Part shown: positions 21,672 to 33,719 of the stretch, one piece after another
Numbering within the stretch: position 1 is the stretch's first letter
Layout: each line of letters starts with the position of its first letter
NCBI GenBank assembly: GCA_021234155.1
Contig: JAJEKV010000002.1
Location: 27,459,299 to 27,523,298 of the forward strand
DNA length: 64,000 nucleotides
Direction: 5' to 3'
Source: Isoetes taiwanensis
Taxonomy: Eukaryota; Streptophyta; Lycopodiopsida; Isoetales; Isoetaceae
Program-made: the position numbers and the translations under genes
Notes under the pieces: generated by a model
The model's input: the letters and a program-made list of their open reading frames with translations, nothing else
Told to the model about the DNA's origin: nothing
Database searches by the model: none

Positions 21672-23876
21672 TTAATATCTTTTCTTTTTCCCTTTCCCTT
21701 TTCTAACTTTACTTCTAGTGTTGGCAGCAGGGGTATTATGCAAATTTATGAGTTTAGATAGGGGAGTATCATACTTTTTGGCTTTAGCCAATTTTTCCTC
21801 TCGAGCAAAGGTATGTCTGGAAGTATCTTCCTTATGAGAACACTCAGCTAGGTATTTATCTCCCTCCCAATTTTCCTTATCAATTTCCAAATCACTGACA
21901 TCAGAAGCCCCACCAGGAATGAATTCAAACATTTCATTTATGCTAGCAGGAAGATCACAATTAATATGAGAAGTCTCCAAATGATTATGAGAAGGAGGAG
22001 AGAGAACCCGACCAGTAGTTCAAAGAGCCACCTCATGAGTAACCATTTTGCAGAAGTCCTCTTTCTTGTGAAGTTCTCCATAATTATCCTGATCATGTTC
22101 ATAATTCACCAGCTCCCTTTCTGGAGTATCTTGCAAAACATGGCATACTTGCTGTGATTGAGAGCAAAGACCCTCTTGCAAGGAAGCTAATTGCTCAAAG
22201 AATATTATTACCCTATGAGGGATGGTGGAGGGAGAAAGGGATCAGAGGCTGGTGAGAGATCAATAAAGGGAGATTGGGAATGGTTATTTGGATCATTGTA
22301 AGAATTGCCCAATAGTACATCCAAATCCACCTCAGAATTAAGGTTAGCCAATACCTGAAAATGATTGGTGTTACCATTTAGATTTTTGATGCTGTCCCTT
22401 GAGTCTTCAGTATTGCATAAGACCATGGTCCTCTCCTTTAATTTAGAATGATTTTTATCACTTGCAGAAGCAGGAATTGGAGCAGGCACCATTTCAACCA
22501 AAGTATCCTTATGGTCAATTACCTCACAAAGGAGCTGATCATTGGTCAGAGAGACCTTTTCTAAGACCTTTCCATGACTGTCTTTCTTGATTAATGAACT
22601 ACTCTTACCCCTGTTAGAGTTCAAAAATTGTGAACTCTTACTGTTGATGTTTAGGTTTTTGGCATCCGAAATGATTTTGTTCAAAGTATCATGCAGACTG
22701 TTGACCTTGTTGATGCCATTAGCAGATGGCCCAGCATTGTAGAGCACCTTGCTGGAACCCCTTTTCAGAAGTTCCATATTGAGCTTGATTTCTAACAGGA
22801 GGTGCATCCCCAGTCATATCATTTTGAGACTGGGAGTCTTTCAGATTTTTCTTTCTCTGGATCCTTTTATAACTACCATTGACTTTGGTCCACTGAAAGT
22901 CTTTGTCTTTGGATAAAATGCTTGAAGGGCCAATGTCCCTATTCCTATTCAGAGAGTCAAAATTTGAAACTGGTGCACAAGGTAATTGCATTTTGTTCTG
23001 TCCCTTGACTGCCCTGTTGCTGTTTTCCTTGGGATTGACTTGTTGTCTGACTTGCTGTTTGACTTGCTGATTGACTTCCATATTCTCAGTCTGATTGATG
23101 TCACAATTCATATTCATTTCTGTGGAAGGTGAATTATCCTTGCAAGAATCATACCAGAAGTGCCTGGCCCTACAGTTTTGACAATGAGGAGGCAGACCAG
23201 CCCATCTAAGAGAGAGGGAGGCTTTTTGACCAAAAACATCAAGGAAAGGAATTTGCAGGGGGACATCTTTGGATATATCAATTTGGACAAAAGATTTGGG
23301 AGGTCTATATGGCGAAAATGCAGTGCATATATAAGATCCAATGGAGCCAAAAAGCAGTTTGAGACAGTCCTCATTCCAGTAGATAGGATTCAAACCATGA
23401 AGCGTGGTGGAGGCTACACAAAGATTATCCAAATTAGCAACTTCAAATTTGGGATCCCACTTTAGAAAGGTGAGTTGAAAGGACTCCAGAGTCAAAGGAC
23501 CTCGATTTAGTAAAAGGTTGGCAGATCTTTTGTTACCACATTCAATCATAACATATGGAGATTGTAACCAATAAACAGCATTGATAAGAATTTCTTTGTG
23601 AAGGTTCAAGCAAAAGGCCCAGAGTTTATCAAGTTTAATACCATGCTTATTGATTTTGACAATAACAGCCGAGTCATGAAAGGAAATCAACTTTGCATGA
23701 ACAGAAGGAAGGTCCAAAGAAATACCTTTAAAAGTAATCAAGCTTTTCATGGCTTTGAAAGCGGGATTGAAGGATCGAATTGTTCCGGAGAGCATTTGTG
23801 AAGAATTTGTTCAGGGAATTTTGCTGGTCCTACCGTTTATCACCATAGGGGAGAGGAACTTGTCGGGCGGATCCAT
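21672..23876 (-). pseudogene. LINE ORF1: DUF4283-like and zinc-knuckle protein, frameshifted
   Basis: The likely start is ATG 23876 (MDPPDKFLSP), with a stop (TGA) 22 codons later; an open frame then runs from 23795. The first 200 residues resemble the DUF4283 region of plant LINE and retroelement proteins (KLDKLWAFCLNLHKEILINA; GLPPHCQNCRARHFWYDSC, a short CCHC-like knuckle). A frame change lies near 22720-22800, and a Ser/Asn-rich middle runs to 22208. A further open piece at 21672-21980 ends in a basic tail (RSKVRKGKGKKKRY). ORF1 proteins bind LINE RNA. 23877-24798 is the LINE 5' untranslated region, with no clear gene. Confidence 0.8.
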
Positions 23877-24798
23877 GCATGGTAATTGGCCTCTATAGTC
23901 GGGGGTCCTTGGATAAATTATCCCAAATGGCACTTTGGAAGACAAAGGATCCATAGAAGACTGTTCAATTAAGGAGTTAGCAAAATCACCAAAGAAAATG
24001 ACATTTTTTGGGTTTTCTTGAAAGGACCTTAGTTGCTTGAGAAGATCGGAGCGGTCGGAGGGCTCAAGATCGGCAAATGCATGAAGGATAGAAAGAAATT
24101 TAGGGTAATTTTGTTTTTAAGAGCCATCTATAAAGAACCGGTGGAAACTACAAAAGCAGATTGAACATGTCTTGAAAATAGCGGGAGGGAACAACAAGGG
24201 GCAAAAGAGAACAGGGGAGACGAAAGCGAATTAAAAGTTCTGAGAAGGTGGAAAGCCACATTCAAAGCCAAAAACTAAGGGGAACTACACTAAAGGATGA
24301 ATCATTGCTCGGAATACACCTTAACCACAATTTTCGAATCACTCCACCCACAATGCACATGAAAGATTCCAGTAGCAGAGATTTCTTTTTTCCCCACGAA
24401 TTCCTGAAGCCAAGAGTCCACAATTTCTACCTCAAATTCCACTGAGCTTGGCACAAACGAGTATTCAGCAACGAAAAGATCTTCTGGAAAATACTGTTCC
24501 GAGACCAAAGAATTCCAGAGAGCCACTGGAGATCCTTTCAAAAAGCCACAGGTTAATCTTGCATTATGTTTGATAATTGCAAAAATTCTGGTATCCATCT
24601 GTAGGGAAAATTATGGGGAATCATGAGAAAGGCTAGCCCCTACAAGGCTGGCAATCTTAATCCAGTAATTGCTTCAGATAGGAGCACAGATTAGCACAAC
24701 ATATCAAGAAATTAGTTTGAATCTAATAAGACAAAAGATTCAAGAAAAATGGCGCACAGTGCTGACGTGTACATCTCCCTCTTTTCTTTTTTTTCACC

Positions 24799-25125
24799 AA
24801 AATTTGCTTTCTAGATTAATTAAATTGTATTGAAAATCCTCTCTTAAGTTGTTATCATGTAATTCATGAAATGTATTTCTATATATATTAATTAATGTCC
24901 CACCATGATCTTGACTTGTAAGTGGAATTTTCATATGATTTCTTTTGTATCTAACAAGAATTCAAATATGAATAAGCATGATTAAAGTGTAACTTAAATA
25001 ACAAATATTGATGATTAATCCTTGCAACAAGGAACACCGGCTCAGGTTCTCAAGGCCAGGGCCGACATCACCAGTGGGTACCTAGAAACCTATTCGGACG
25101 CGATCAAGATGACAACAACGAGGAA
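24799..25125 (+). other. Element 2 spacer between the LINE and gag
   Basis: Begins with the right LINE target duplication (24799-24807), which continues the 3' region of the 507-codon ORF. 24830-25020 is AT-rich. From about 25030 the gag frame is open (GSGSQGQGRHHQW...), so gag could begin upstream of the ATG chosen at 25126. Confidence 0.6.
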
Positions 25126-26387
25126 ATGACGCCGGAAGCAATCAACGCAAGGCTCGTCCAGATGAGGAATCAAATGCATCAGCTGATCCACTGGGCCACC
25201 CCATTGATGAATGCCCAAGAATATGCACCTGCTCCACCTCCACCTCCACCACTACCTTAGCAAGGCATCGAGGAAGGTCCACAGCCGGAGGGGCAAGACA
25301 ATCAGGGAAATGTCAGAGACAGAAAGAGGAAAAGGAGAAACAGAAGAACTCCAACACCACCTAGCTCCAGTTCATCAGACACTTCAGACAGCCAAGACAG
25401 TTCTAGCTCAGAAAGTGAGTCTGATACTTCACAGGTAAGAGCCAGGGCAAGGAAGGCAGATGACTATCAAAAGAAAGTTGACAGTGCTATGAGCAATGTG
25501 TGGAAGACTAGGAAGTTGGGTCAGTTCTCAGGGAAGGACAGGTCAGGTATGGAGGCAGAAGCCTGGCTTGACGAGATGGAGGAGTTTGGCAACTCTTATG
25601 GCATGAAGGACAAGGATATAGGGAAGGTTGCTACATCAAACTTGATAGGAGCAGCTAGAATTTGGTGGAAAGGCTACGCAAAGTCCAACAAGCTCAAAAG
25701 GAACAGTTGCAGATTCAAGACCTTCAGCAAGGCCTTTCGCAGACATTATGTGCCTAGGTCATATACTAGCAGGCAGATCCAGCAGTTCTACAGATTGAAC
25801 CAGGGTACCTTGTCAGTAGCAAAGTATACAGAGGAATTCATGCGACTCAGGCTACATGCTCCCGGAGTCTCGGAAAGGCAAGTGGTTGAAACTTACATTG
25901 AGGGATTGAACAGCAATATCAAAAGGCTAGTCCGAGCAATCAACCCAAAGTCAGTGCCAGAAGCCGAGGATAAAGCCATAAGTTTGGAAGAAGCTCCACC
26001 AACGCCAGGGGAGAAACAGTCGGCCTTCAAAGGAAAGTCAACGGGGCAGTACCAATGGCAGTACCAGAGTAAGCAGTCAGCAACTACGCCATCAGGAGGC
26101 CAGCAGCAATGAAGAGCTCAGGGTAAGAACTTTGGGAACCGTAAGCCGCAGAATGCATCAGGGGGCAGCGTGCTAAAGCGTCTTCTAGACAGTCTGACGA
26201 AGGAGAAGAGGCAGGAGTGTATCGAGAAGAAGCTATGTTTAAGGTGCTTCCAGCCAGGGCACCGAACACATGATTGCCCATTCGTCATGCAGGCAGCTTT
26301 GGCAGAGCTTGGGGATTGGGATTCACTGACAGAAGCAGATGAAGACGACGACCAGCATGAGGCCCAGGACTTCATAGATGGTGAGTG
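25126..26387 (+). pseudogene. Element 2 gag, two stops, cut by the copia element
   Basis: One frame from ATG 25126 with TAG at 25258-25260 and TGA at 26110-26112, both otherwise bridged by homologous reading. It has a Pro-rich start, a Ser/Asp-rich stretch (SSSSSDTSDSQDSSSSE), then the retrotransposon Gag core (AEAWLDEMEEF; GAARIWWKGYAKS; FRRHYVPRSY; GTLSVAKYTEEFMRL) and one zinc knuckle CLRCFQPGHRTHDC at about 26235-26276. The frame is interrupted at 26387/26388 by a copia element and continues as protease at 31704. Gag forms the particle and binds RNA. Confidence 0.88.
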
Positions 26388-26868
26388 TGTTAGAAAATGT
26401 GGTATCATCACATGTGTGGAATTCAAGCTGTACATTTAAAGTACATTGATATACATTAGATACATTGATGTACATTAGAGTACATTGGAAGTACATATGT
26501 ACATTGATTTACATTAGAGTACATTGGAAGTACATATGTACTTCTCTGGCCTTTGGCCTTCTGTTTCCGGCTGTTGGCCCTTCAGTGCCATACGGAACCT
26601 TAATGTATAAATAGTGGAATTCTGTGCAATGGAGGAAAAGGGGGACAGAGACCAAGGTCGAGATTGACTGGTAATGAAGAATTCATCTTGATAGTTTCCT
26701 TTCAGTATTGATATTGTTGAGCTCGAGTATGAGTTAACGATTTAAACATGTCATTGAATCTATTTGCTCATACAATAACTAGTGGTTGTGTATCTAGTGG
26801 TTGATCATTTTATCTTGATCATTGATTGAATACTTGCAAGTGTTGATATAGTGATACATAAATTAACA
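26388..26868 (+). repeat. Copia 5' LTR (481 bp)
   Basis: Contains short internal repeats (GTACATTGATNTACATTAGA, GGAAGTACATATGTAC) that may be regulatory, and a TATA-like ATGTATAAATAG near 26604. It appears the same as 31218-31698 base for base. Confidence 0.95.
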
Positions 26869-26870
26869 TT

Positions 26871-26882
26871 TGGTATCAGAGC
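26871..26882 (+). other. Copia primer-binding site (initiator Met-tRNA)
   Basis: TGGTATCAGAGC lies two bases after the LTR end. Confidence 0.92.
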
Positions 26883-26905
26883 CACCTTGCAGTTGACATT
26901 AAATC

Positions 26906-28159
26906 ATGTCAAGCCGTTTTGGAGCAAGTCTACTGAGTACAGTAGAGGTGTATAAAGGAGGACCTGGTTTTCAGGTGTGGAAGGATGCTATCAAGCATAT
27001 TTTGGAGGTAGAAGAGTTATGGGATCTTGTTGATCCACTAGGAGCAGGAGTAGCAGATGCCGCGCAGAAAATGTTACACCGGCAAAGGTCAAGTAATCTT
27101 TGGTTCCCCAAACACTTTCGAAGTTTTTTGCCGGTGCCGGCAGGATCCTGCAGTACAACCTCTGGAGGAACCTCTGGTATAGTGAGCAGTGGTGGAGGTA
27201 GATCCAGTCATGCAAGACAAATGGAGGCACAAGGCATTATCACCTGTAAGGTTAGTGCCACTATAAGATTGAAGCTCAGAAATAAAAATGCCAAAGAGAT
27301 GTGGATTTTTTTGCTCAAACATTATGAAGAGAAAAGCTCCTCCCAAATTGACCTACTAGAGAATGAGTTAAGGAAGCTAAAATTGAAGGAAGAAAATGAT
27401 GTTTCAGACTTCTTTAACAATTTTGATAATATTGTAGCAGACCTAAGTGGTGCAGGGGTAAATCTAACTGAAAGATATCAAGTGTTGGCTATTGCTAGAT
27501 CTGTTAGTGAAAATGAGCAACTTGCAATGTTCATAAGAAACATGGCTAAAAATAGGGAGGAAGCAGAAAATATCATAAGGACTGAGGCAGAACAAAAGAA
27601 AATGCTAAAGGGTGACGATGATGAGGCTGCAGAAATTCTCTTTGCTGGAAAAAGGAACAAAGAAACATGTTTTTACTGTCATGAACCTGGTCACTATAAG
27701 AATGCATGCCCAAAATTGAAAAAAGAATTCCATTGCTTCAATTGTGGAGGAAAGGGGCATTCAGCAGCCAAATGTCCAACTCCAAAAGATTATGGAAGAG
27801 GGAAAAGTGGCCCTAGCAGAAGGGGAGGCAGAAATCCAAGCACAAATCGAGGAGGAAGAGCTGCTGGAGCCTTTGTGGCAACAGAGATGGAAAAGAAAGA
27901 AATGCATGAAACTGAAGATGAGGAAGAGGTAAAGTGTGCTTTGTCCATCTCTTGTAGAAAAGAAGCTAATGTTAAAACTGGTGTGCTTGTAGTTGATAGT
28001 GGAGCTGAGAGATCAGTAGTTCAAAACTCTGATCTGCTCAAGAATTTGGAAGGATCTTATGCCAAAAACATCCAAGTAGGAAATGGAGAACTCCAAAGCA
28101 TAGAAGGAAGAGGTCTCACGTTAAATGGCGGATCTTCAAGGAAAAATAGTGGATATTGA
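26906..28159 (+). CDS. Copia gag and protease, 417 codons open
   Basis: ATG 26906 starts an open frame with a copia Gag region (GFQVWKDAIKHILEVEELWDL; LKLKEENDVSDFFNNFDNI), two zinc knuckles CFYCHEPGHYKNAC and CFNCGGKGHSAAKC, an Arg/Gly-rich segment, and the aspartic protease motif VVDSGAERSVV. Residues about 50-105 are an abnormal Ser/Gly-rich stretch that breaks the Gag alignment. It contains a 60-bp segment with inverted ends CACCGGCAAA (27077-27086) and TTTGCCGGTG (27127-27136), perhaps a small insertion that kept the frame. The frame ends soon after the protease active site because of a shift near 28125, so protease and integrase are not joined. Confidence 0.85.
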   Translation: MSSRFGASLLSTVEVYKGGPGFQVWKDAIKHILEVEELWDLVDPLGAGVADAAQKMLHRQRSSNLWFPKHFRSFLPVPAGSCSTTSGGTSGIVSSGGGRSSHARQMEAQGIITCKVSATIRLKLRNKNAKEMWIFLLKHYEEKSSSQIDLLENELRKLKLKEENDVSDFFNNFDNIVADLSGAGVNLTERYQVLAIARSVSENEQLAMFIRNMAKNREEAENIIRTEAEQKKMLKGDDDEAAEILFAGKRNKETCFYCHEPGHYKNACPKLKKEFHCFNCGGKGHSAAKCPTPKDYGRGKSGPSRRGGRNPSTNRGGRAAGAFVATEMEKKEMHETEDEEEVKCALSISCRKEANVKTGVLVVDSGAERSVVQNSDLLKNLEGSYAKNIQVGNGELQSIEGRGLTLNGGSSRKNSGY

Positions 28160-31100
28160 AAATGTTTTGTGTGTACCAACTTTGATAAAGAATCTTATTT
28201 CTGTTAGCCAACTAGTTGATTTGGGTTACAAGGTCACTTTTGACACCAAAGCATGTACTATCTTCTTTGGAAATGAATTAAAGTTTTATGCAAAACGTGT
28301 TGGAAACTTGTTTCAATTGAATAGCACACAAAATGACAGTGAGAAAATAATGCATGTTTCAGAAATGACAATTTGGCATAATAGGTTGGCTCATACTCAT
28401 TGCAATAATATTAAGTTTTTGAGCAAAAAAGGATGGCTGGACTGTGAGCAAGCAGGAAATCAAAAGTTCTTTTGTGAAGGGTGTTTGCTTGGGAAGATTA
28501 ACAGATTACCTTTTCCAAAATCTGGAAAAAGAGCAAATGGTATTCTTGAGCTTGTACACACTGATATTTGTGGACCCCTAAATGTGAGGGGAAGAACAAA
28601 TAAGAGATACTTCATCTCTTTCATAGATGACTATAGCGTAAAGTGCAAAATATATTGTCTTGGGAAGAAGTCACAAGCATTTGTTGCATTTAAAACAAGA
28701 TGTGAAAGAAGTTGAAAGAGAAACTGGAAAGAAAATTAAGTGTGTAAGGTCAGATAGGGGAGGGGAATTTCTCTCTGCAAAATTCAAACTCTTTTGCATA
28801 GCAAATGGAATCAAACGACAATTGACATGCAGGTATAGCCCTCAATGGAATGGAGTTGCGAAAAGGAAAAATAGGACCTGCTCTTGATGCCACAAGATCT
28901 ATGATTAAACATTCGGGGTTGCCAAATTACCTATGGGAAGAAGCCTTAAAAAACGCCATTACTATACAAAACAAGTTGCCATCGGCTAGTCTAAAAGAAA
29001 TGTGCCGCACTAATTTGGTCGACTCAAAAGGAAAGTAGACTTCAAAGATGCTCGTAACATATGGTTGCCTAGCAAGAGTAGCACATGTACCTTCTGAACT
29101 AAGGCAGAAATTGGATGACAAAGGCCAAATGGGTTTCCTGGTTGGATATGATGAAGAATCAAAAGGGTATAGGCTATTTACTCCAAAGGATAAATCCATA
29201 ATTATAAGCAGGGGACGTAATCTTTTTATGAAGAAATTGCATAAAAAGATAGACATAATGTAAAAGCCTGCGAAATAAAGATAGAAAAAGAAGTCACTAC
29301 AGAGGGACCGTAAAGGCGGAACCGATGGCCGAGAAATGGAGACAACACATTATGATTCTGAGTCGGATAGTGAAAGTGCAGAAGAAAATATTGATCAAAC
29401 ACCCATGGAAGAGCAAGAGAATAAAGAAGTAGTCAAGGATGCATCTGTGAAAAGGAGAAAGACTCAGGTAGAAAGACTTTTAGAAGATGCACAAATAAAC
29501 AACAATGAATATGGAAGGTCAAGAATCGGAAGAAGTAAAAGACTTGAAAAATTGGAACTGCTGGACACCGAGCATGAATATGAGCGGATCATGGCCATTT
29601 TGGAGGATGTAATAATTCCTAAGTCATATGAAGAAGCACCGGACTGGAGATAAGGAGAGATGGGTAAAAGCAATGGAGGAGGAATTAGAATCCTTCAAAA
29701 CCACGTAAAACATATGACCTTGTTACCAAACCAAATGGCGAAAATGCCATTGGGAGCAAGTGGATTTTTAAAGTAAAAAAATAATGCCGATGGGAGTCAA
29801 AAATTTAAGGCTAGACTTGTGGCTCAAGGATATACTCGAGAAAAAAGGGAAAAGACTATGATGAGACCTACTCACCAATTGTAAAGCTCACGAGCATTAG
29901 AGTACTTTGCTAGCAATGGGAAACGACCTTGAATCTGGAATTACACCACATGGATGTCAAAACGGCTTTCACGAATGCAAAATTGGATGAGGATGTTTAC
30001 ATGAGGCAGCCACCGGGGTATGAAGTAGATGAAAACAAGTTTTGGAAGTGAACAAAATTTGTTTATGGATTGAAACAAGCTCCCGAATGGTACCTATGCA
30101 TGGATAATTTTCTTAGAGATCGGGGTTTTGAAAAACTCAAAATGATGGAAACCTCTATAGATACTCTGCTGGAGAAAAAATTTTGCATTATTGCTCTTTA
30201 TGTAGATGATTGTATAATGGCAACAAATTGTGAAAAGATATTGGTACAACAGAAACAAATTCTCAAGAACAGGTTCCATATGACGACCTTGGTGAATTAC
30301 ATCAATTTAAGGGAATAGAGGTAACAAGAGACAGTGGAAAAACTTATTACATTTAAAGCAAGGCAAGCATATTGACAATATGCTAAAAAAGGTTTAATAT
30401 GGCTGAGGCAAACCCGCTTAAAACCCCAATTGTTCCAGGGCACAAATTAACAAATGGATGTGGCTATGAGCAAGGAGGAAATCAACGAAATGGAAGGGGT
30501 GCCATATAGGGCATTAGTTGGTCACTGTTGTATCCGTCTAACAATACACGACCTGATATATCCTATGTAAATATCCTTAGTAGAAGATGTCATAATCCAA
30601 GCAAAAGCTCATTGGTTGGCGTAAGAGGATACTAAGGTATTTGAAAGGCAAAGAAAGAAAATGGAATAACATATGACTCACAGAATTTGAAGCTTGAATC
30701 ATATAGTGATGCTGACTGGGCAGGAGACTTGAGCATGAGGAGATCAACTTCCGGACATGTAATTTTTCTAGCGGGAGGTCCAATCACATGGAGAAGCAAG
30801 AAGCGGTGCAAAGGGCCATGTCTTTCTCGGAAGCGAGAATATCTTTGCATCTTCTCTAGTGGCAAAGGAAACAGTTTTGGTTAAGAAGACTATTGGATGA
30901 ACTTGGATGCATACAAAATGGTCCTACAAACATCTTTACAGATAGCCAAAGCTGCATGGCAATAGTCAGAAATCCAGTTGACCATGAAAGAACTAAGCAC
31001 ATAGAACTTAGTATGCATTTTATAAGGGACTTGGCAAAGAAAGAAGATTATACTGGATGGTGTATGTCAATACAAAGAAATCAAGTAGCAGATGTTTTCA

Positions 31101-31200
31101 CTAAAGGACTCCATCAAGCAAAAGTTTACACAGTTCAAGAACAGGATGAATATTCAATAGAAATTGCAAACAACAGGTACTTGAAACAATCTGCTGACAC
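28125..31200 (+). pseudogene. Copia integrase, reverse transcriptase and RNase H, heavily frameshifted
   Basis: 28125-28715: GAG-pre-integrase and the H2C2 zinc finger (WHNRLAHTHCNN... CEGCLLGK), then LVHTDICGPL and SFIDDYS of the integrase core. 28660-28887: SDRGGEF, and PQWNGVAKRKNRT, where the catalytic Glu (usual AERKNRT) is Lys because codon 28861-28863 is AAA. 29048-29653: integrase tail and linker. 29700-30318: reverse transcriptase in pieces, with YVDD at 30199-30210. 30687-31279: copia RNase H (SYSDADWAGDLSMRRSTSGHVIF; FTDSQSCMAIVRNP; TKHIELSMHFIRD). At least six frame changes or stops separate the pieces. The copy cannot encode active pol. Confidence 0.9.
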
Positions 31201-31207
31201 ATGTGAT

Positions 31208-31217
31208 GAAGGAGGAA
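31208..31217 (+). other. Copia polypurine tract
   Basis: GAAGGAGGAA lies directly before the TGTTAG start of the 3' LTR; it is the primer for plus-strand synthesis. Confidence 0.8.
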
Positions 31218-31698
31218 TGTTAGAAAATGTGGTATCATCACATGTGTGGAATTCAAGCTGTACATTTAAAGTACATTGATATACATTAGATACATTGATG
31301 TACATTAGAGTACATTGGAAGTACATATGTACATTGATTTACATTAGAGTACATTGGAAGTACATATGTACTTCTCTGGCCTTTGGCCTTCTGTTTCCGG
31401 CTGTTGGCCCTTCAGTGCCATACGGAACCTTAATGTATAAATAGTGGAATTCTGTGCAATGGAGGAAAAGGGGGACAGAGACCAAGGTCGAGATTGACTG
31501 GTAATGAAGAATTCATCTTGATAGTTTCCTTTCAGTATTGATATTGTTGAGCTCGAGTATGAGTTAACGATTTAAACATGTCATTGAATCTATTTGCTCA
31601 TACAATAACTAGTGGTTGTGTATCTAGTGGTTGATCATTTTATCTTGATCATTGATTGAATACTTGCAAGTGTTGATATAGTGATACATAAATTAACA
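31218..31698 (+). repeat. Copia 3' LTR (481 bp)
   Basis: Same length and, as far as I can see, same sequence as 26388-26868. It ends TTAACA and is followed by GAATG, the partner of GAGTG on the left. Confidence 0.95.
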
Positions 31699-31703
31699 GA
31701 ATG

Positions 31704-32391
31704 CCATATCTGTGCAAATATTGAGTCAGGTGATATTGAAAATCACTCGACAGTCATTGTGGCTGATGGAATCATAGATAGCAACCCATATGTAGTCCTC
31801 ATAGACATAGGTAGCTCTCACAACTTTGCCTCTCCTAGGCTGGCTGCCCTAATGAAGAACAAGGTATTGAAGTCTAAGCCAAGGCCAGTTGCTATGGCAA
31901 ATGGCGCCATTCGGCACACTAAGGGGAGGAGGATCACATTCGATATAGACCTTAGTGGAAGTAAGTGGCCGATGGGGGCAGAAGTCATGGAGATTGGAAG
32001 GTATGACCTTATAGTAGGAATGGAGTTCCTAAAGCCAGCGAAAGCCATGATCGACTGCGACCGCAATGAAGTTGCCATACAGCATCGGACGGCACCAAAT
32101 TCATAGTGAGAGGTAAGAAGGCAGCTTCTTCTATGCAGTGTATTTCTTTGAAGCAGCTAAGGAAAAGTATAGAAAGAAATAAGGTGGATTACATTTTGAG
32201 GTTAGAGGCAATTGAGCCCAATAAGCAGGATGGAATCAACCAAAAGGGGAAGCAGTTGCCCAAGCCAGTAGCAAGGCTCATTTCGGAATTCAAGGATGTA
32301 TTTCCAGATGAAATCCGGCAGCTATCACCTTATAGGGGTGTGGAATGTGAGATCACATTAGCTCCAGACGCAAAGGCCTACCAGTAAGGCG
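31704..32391 (+). pseudogene. Element 2 protease and pol linker, frameshifted
   Basis: Continues the gag frame after the copia insertion. The aspartic protease reads VVLIDIGSSHNFASPRL. The active-site triad is D-I-G where D-T/S-G is usual, a likely inactivating change; the second half has GRYDLIVGMEFL. TAG at 32104-32106 and a shift near 32085 separate it from the next piece (32106-32387), which carries the linker to RT (LISEFKDVFPDEIRQLSP). Another shift near 32385 precedes RT. Confidence 0.85.
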
Positions 32392-32400
32392 CCATATAGA

Positions 32401-33555
32401 ATGAGCACACCGGAGTTGACGGAGCTTAAGAAGCAACTCCAGGAATTGCTTGAGCTTGGCTTTATTAGAGCAAGTGTGTCTCCTTTTGGAGCACCTATAC
32501 TCTTCGTGAAGAAGAAAGATGGGAGCTTAAGAATGTGCATAGACTATCGCCAGCTCAATAAGCAGACGATAAAGAATAAGTATGCATTGCCAAGGGCGGA
32601 TGATTTAATGGACCAGCTCCAAGGAGCAAAGGTATTCTCTAAAATTGATTTGAGGTCAGGATACCATCAAATAAGAATTAAAGAAGAGGATATCCATAAG
32701 ACCGCCTTTAGAACGCGGTATGGTCACTTTGAGTTTACAGTAATGCCCTTTGGGTTGTCGAATGCTCCAGCAACTTTTATGCGCCTCATGAACGACGTCT
32801 TCAGGGATTTTCTAGATGAGTTTGTCATTGTCTTCTTCGACGACATTCTAGTCTACAGCAAGTCCATTGAAGATCATGGTCAGCATTTGAGAAAAGTGTT
32901 GAAAAAGTTGAGGCGGCATCGCTTGTATGGAAAGCTCTCCAAATGCCACTTTGCTACTGAAAGAGTGGAGTACTTGGGCCATGTCATATCGGCGGAAGGG
33001 ATCTCCACCGACCCCGCGAAGATTGAAGCAGTAGTGGATTGGCCAGCTCCAAAGAATGTGGCGGAGGTAAGAAGCTTTCTAGGTCTGGCAGGATATTACA
33101 GAAAGTTCGTGAAGGACTTCGCTAAGTGGGCTTCCCCTTTGACGGACCTCACTAAGAGTGTTAAGGTGAAAGATTGGAGAACACATTGGTTAGGAAATGT
33201 TCAAGCTTCATTTGAAAAGCTTAAGGAGGCCTTAACAACAGCACCAGTACTAGTCCTGCCAGATCCGGACAAGGACAAGATAGTAGCAACAGATGCAAGT
33301 AAGATAGCGACATGATGAGTCCTTATGCAAGAAGGAAGAGTAATAGCCTATGATTCCAAGAAGTTGAATGACACCGAGCAGCGCTATCCGACCCATGATC
33401 AGAAACTTCTAGCTATTGTGAGAGCTCTTCGTATTTGGAGGCATTACTTGCTTGGGAGGAAGTTTCAGTTAGGTACTGATCACCAGAGCCTCCAGTACAT
33501 CTTCACCCAACCGCTCCTCAATCTAAGGCAAAGGAGGTGGATGGATTGAGACAAG
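32401..33555 (+). pseudogene. Element 2 reverse transcriptase and RNase H
   Basis: RT is open from 32401 to 33315: [54 protein letters not shown] and [16 protein letters not shown]. The catalytic box is FFDD at 32833-32844, where gypsy elements usually have Y-L/V-D-D. Thumb and connection follow ([16 protein letters not shown]). Two consecutive TGA codons (33313-33318) break the start of RNase H, where a Gly pair would normally sit (ATDASKIAT...VLMQEG). RNase H continues to 33549 (EQRYPTHDQKLLAIVRALRI; LGTDHQSLQYIF). Confidence 0.9.
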
Positions 33556-33719
33556 AACGCATTGTAATGCGATTTCCACTCTATCGAGTGAGTTTGGTAA
33601 GAAGATCGAGGAGACCCTGCAATCAGATGGAGATTTCAAGGAGGTATGGGAAAGTCTCTCCAGGGAGGCTAGAACAGATAAAGAACGAGAAGCCTTCAAG
33701 CATTATAAGAAGGAAGGCA

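Larger units (their letters stand above)
17089..24798 (-). mobile_element. Full-length L1-type LINE inserted in element 2
   Basis: About 7.7 kb on the minus strand, bounded by the AAAATTTGC duplication, with a T-run of about 15 (poly-A of the sense strand) at 17089-17103. Order in sense direction: 5' untranslated region (24798 to about 23877), ORF1 with a DUF4283-like region and zinc knuckle, ORF2 with AP endonuclease, reverse transcriptase and zf-RVT, then the 3' end. Full length is unusual for plant LINE copies and suggests a fairly recent insertion, but both ORFs carry frameshifts. Confidence 0.93.
26388..31698 (+). mobile_element. Ty1/copia element nested in element 2
   Basis: 5311 bp with 481-bp LTRs that appear identical, each TGTTAG...TTAACA. 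The flanks are GAGTG (26383-26387) and GAATG (31699-31703), a five-base duplication with one difference. The order gag-protease-integrase-RT-RNase H is diagnostic of copia. Identical LTRs imply the youngest datable insertion in the nest, yet pol is full of frameshifts. Confidence 0.95.
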
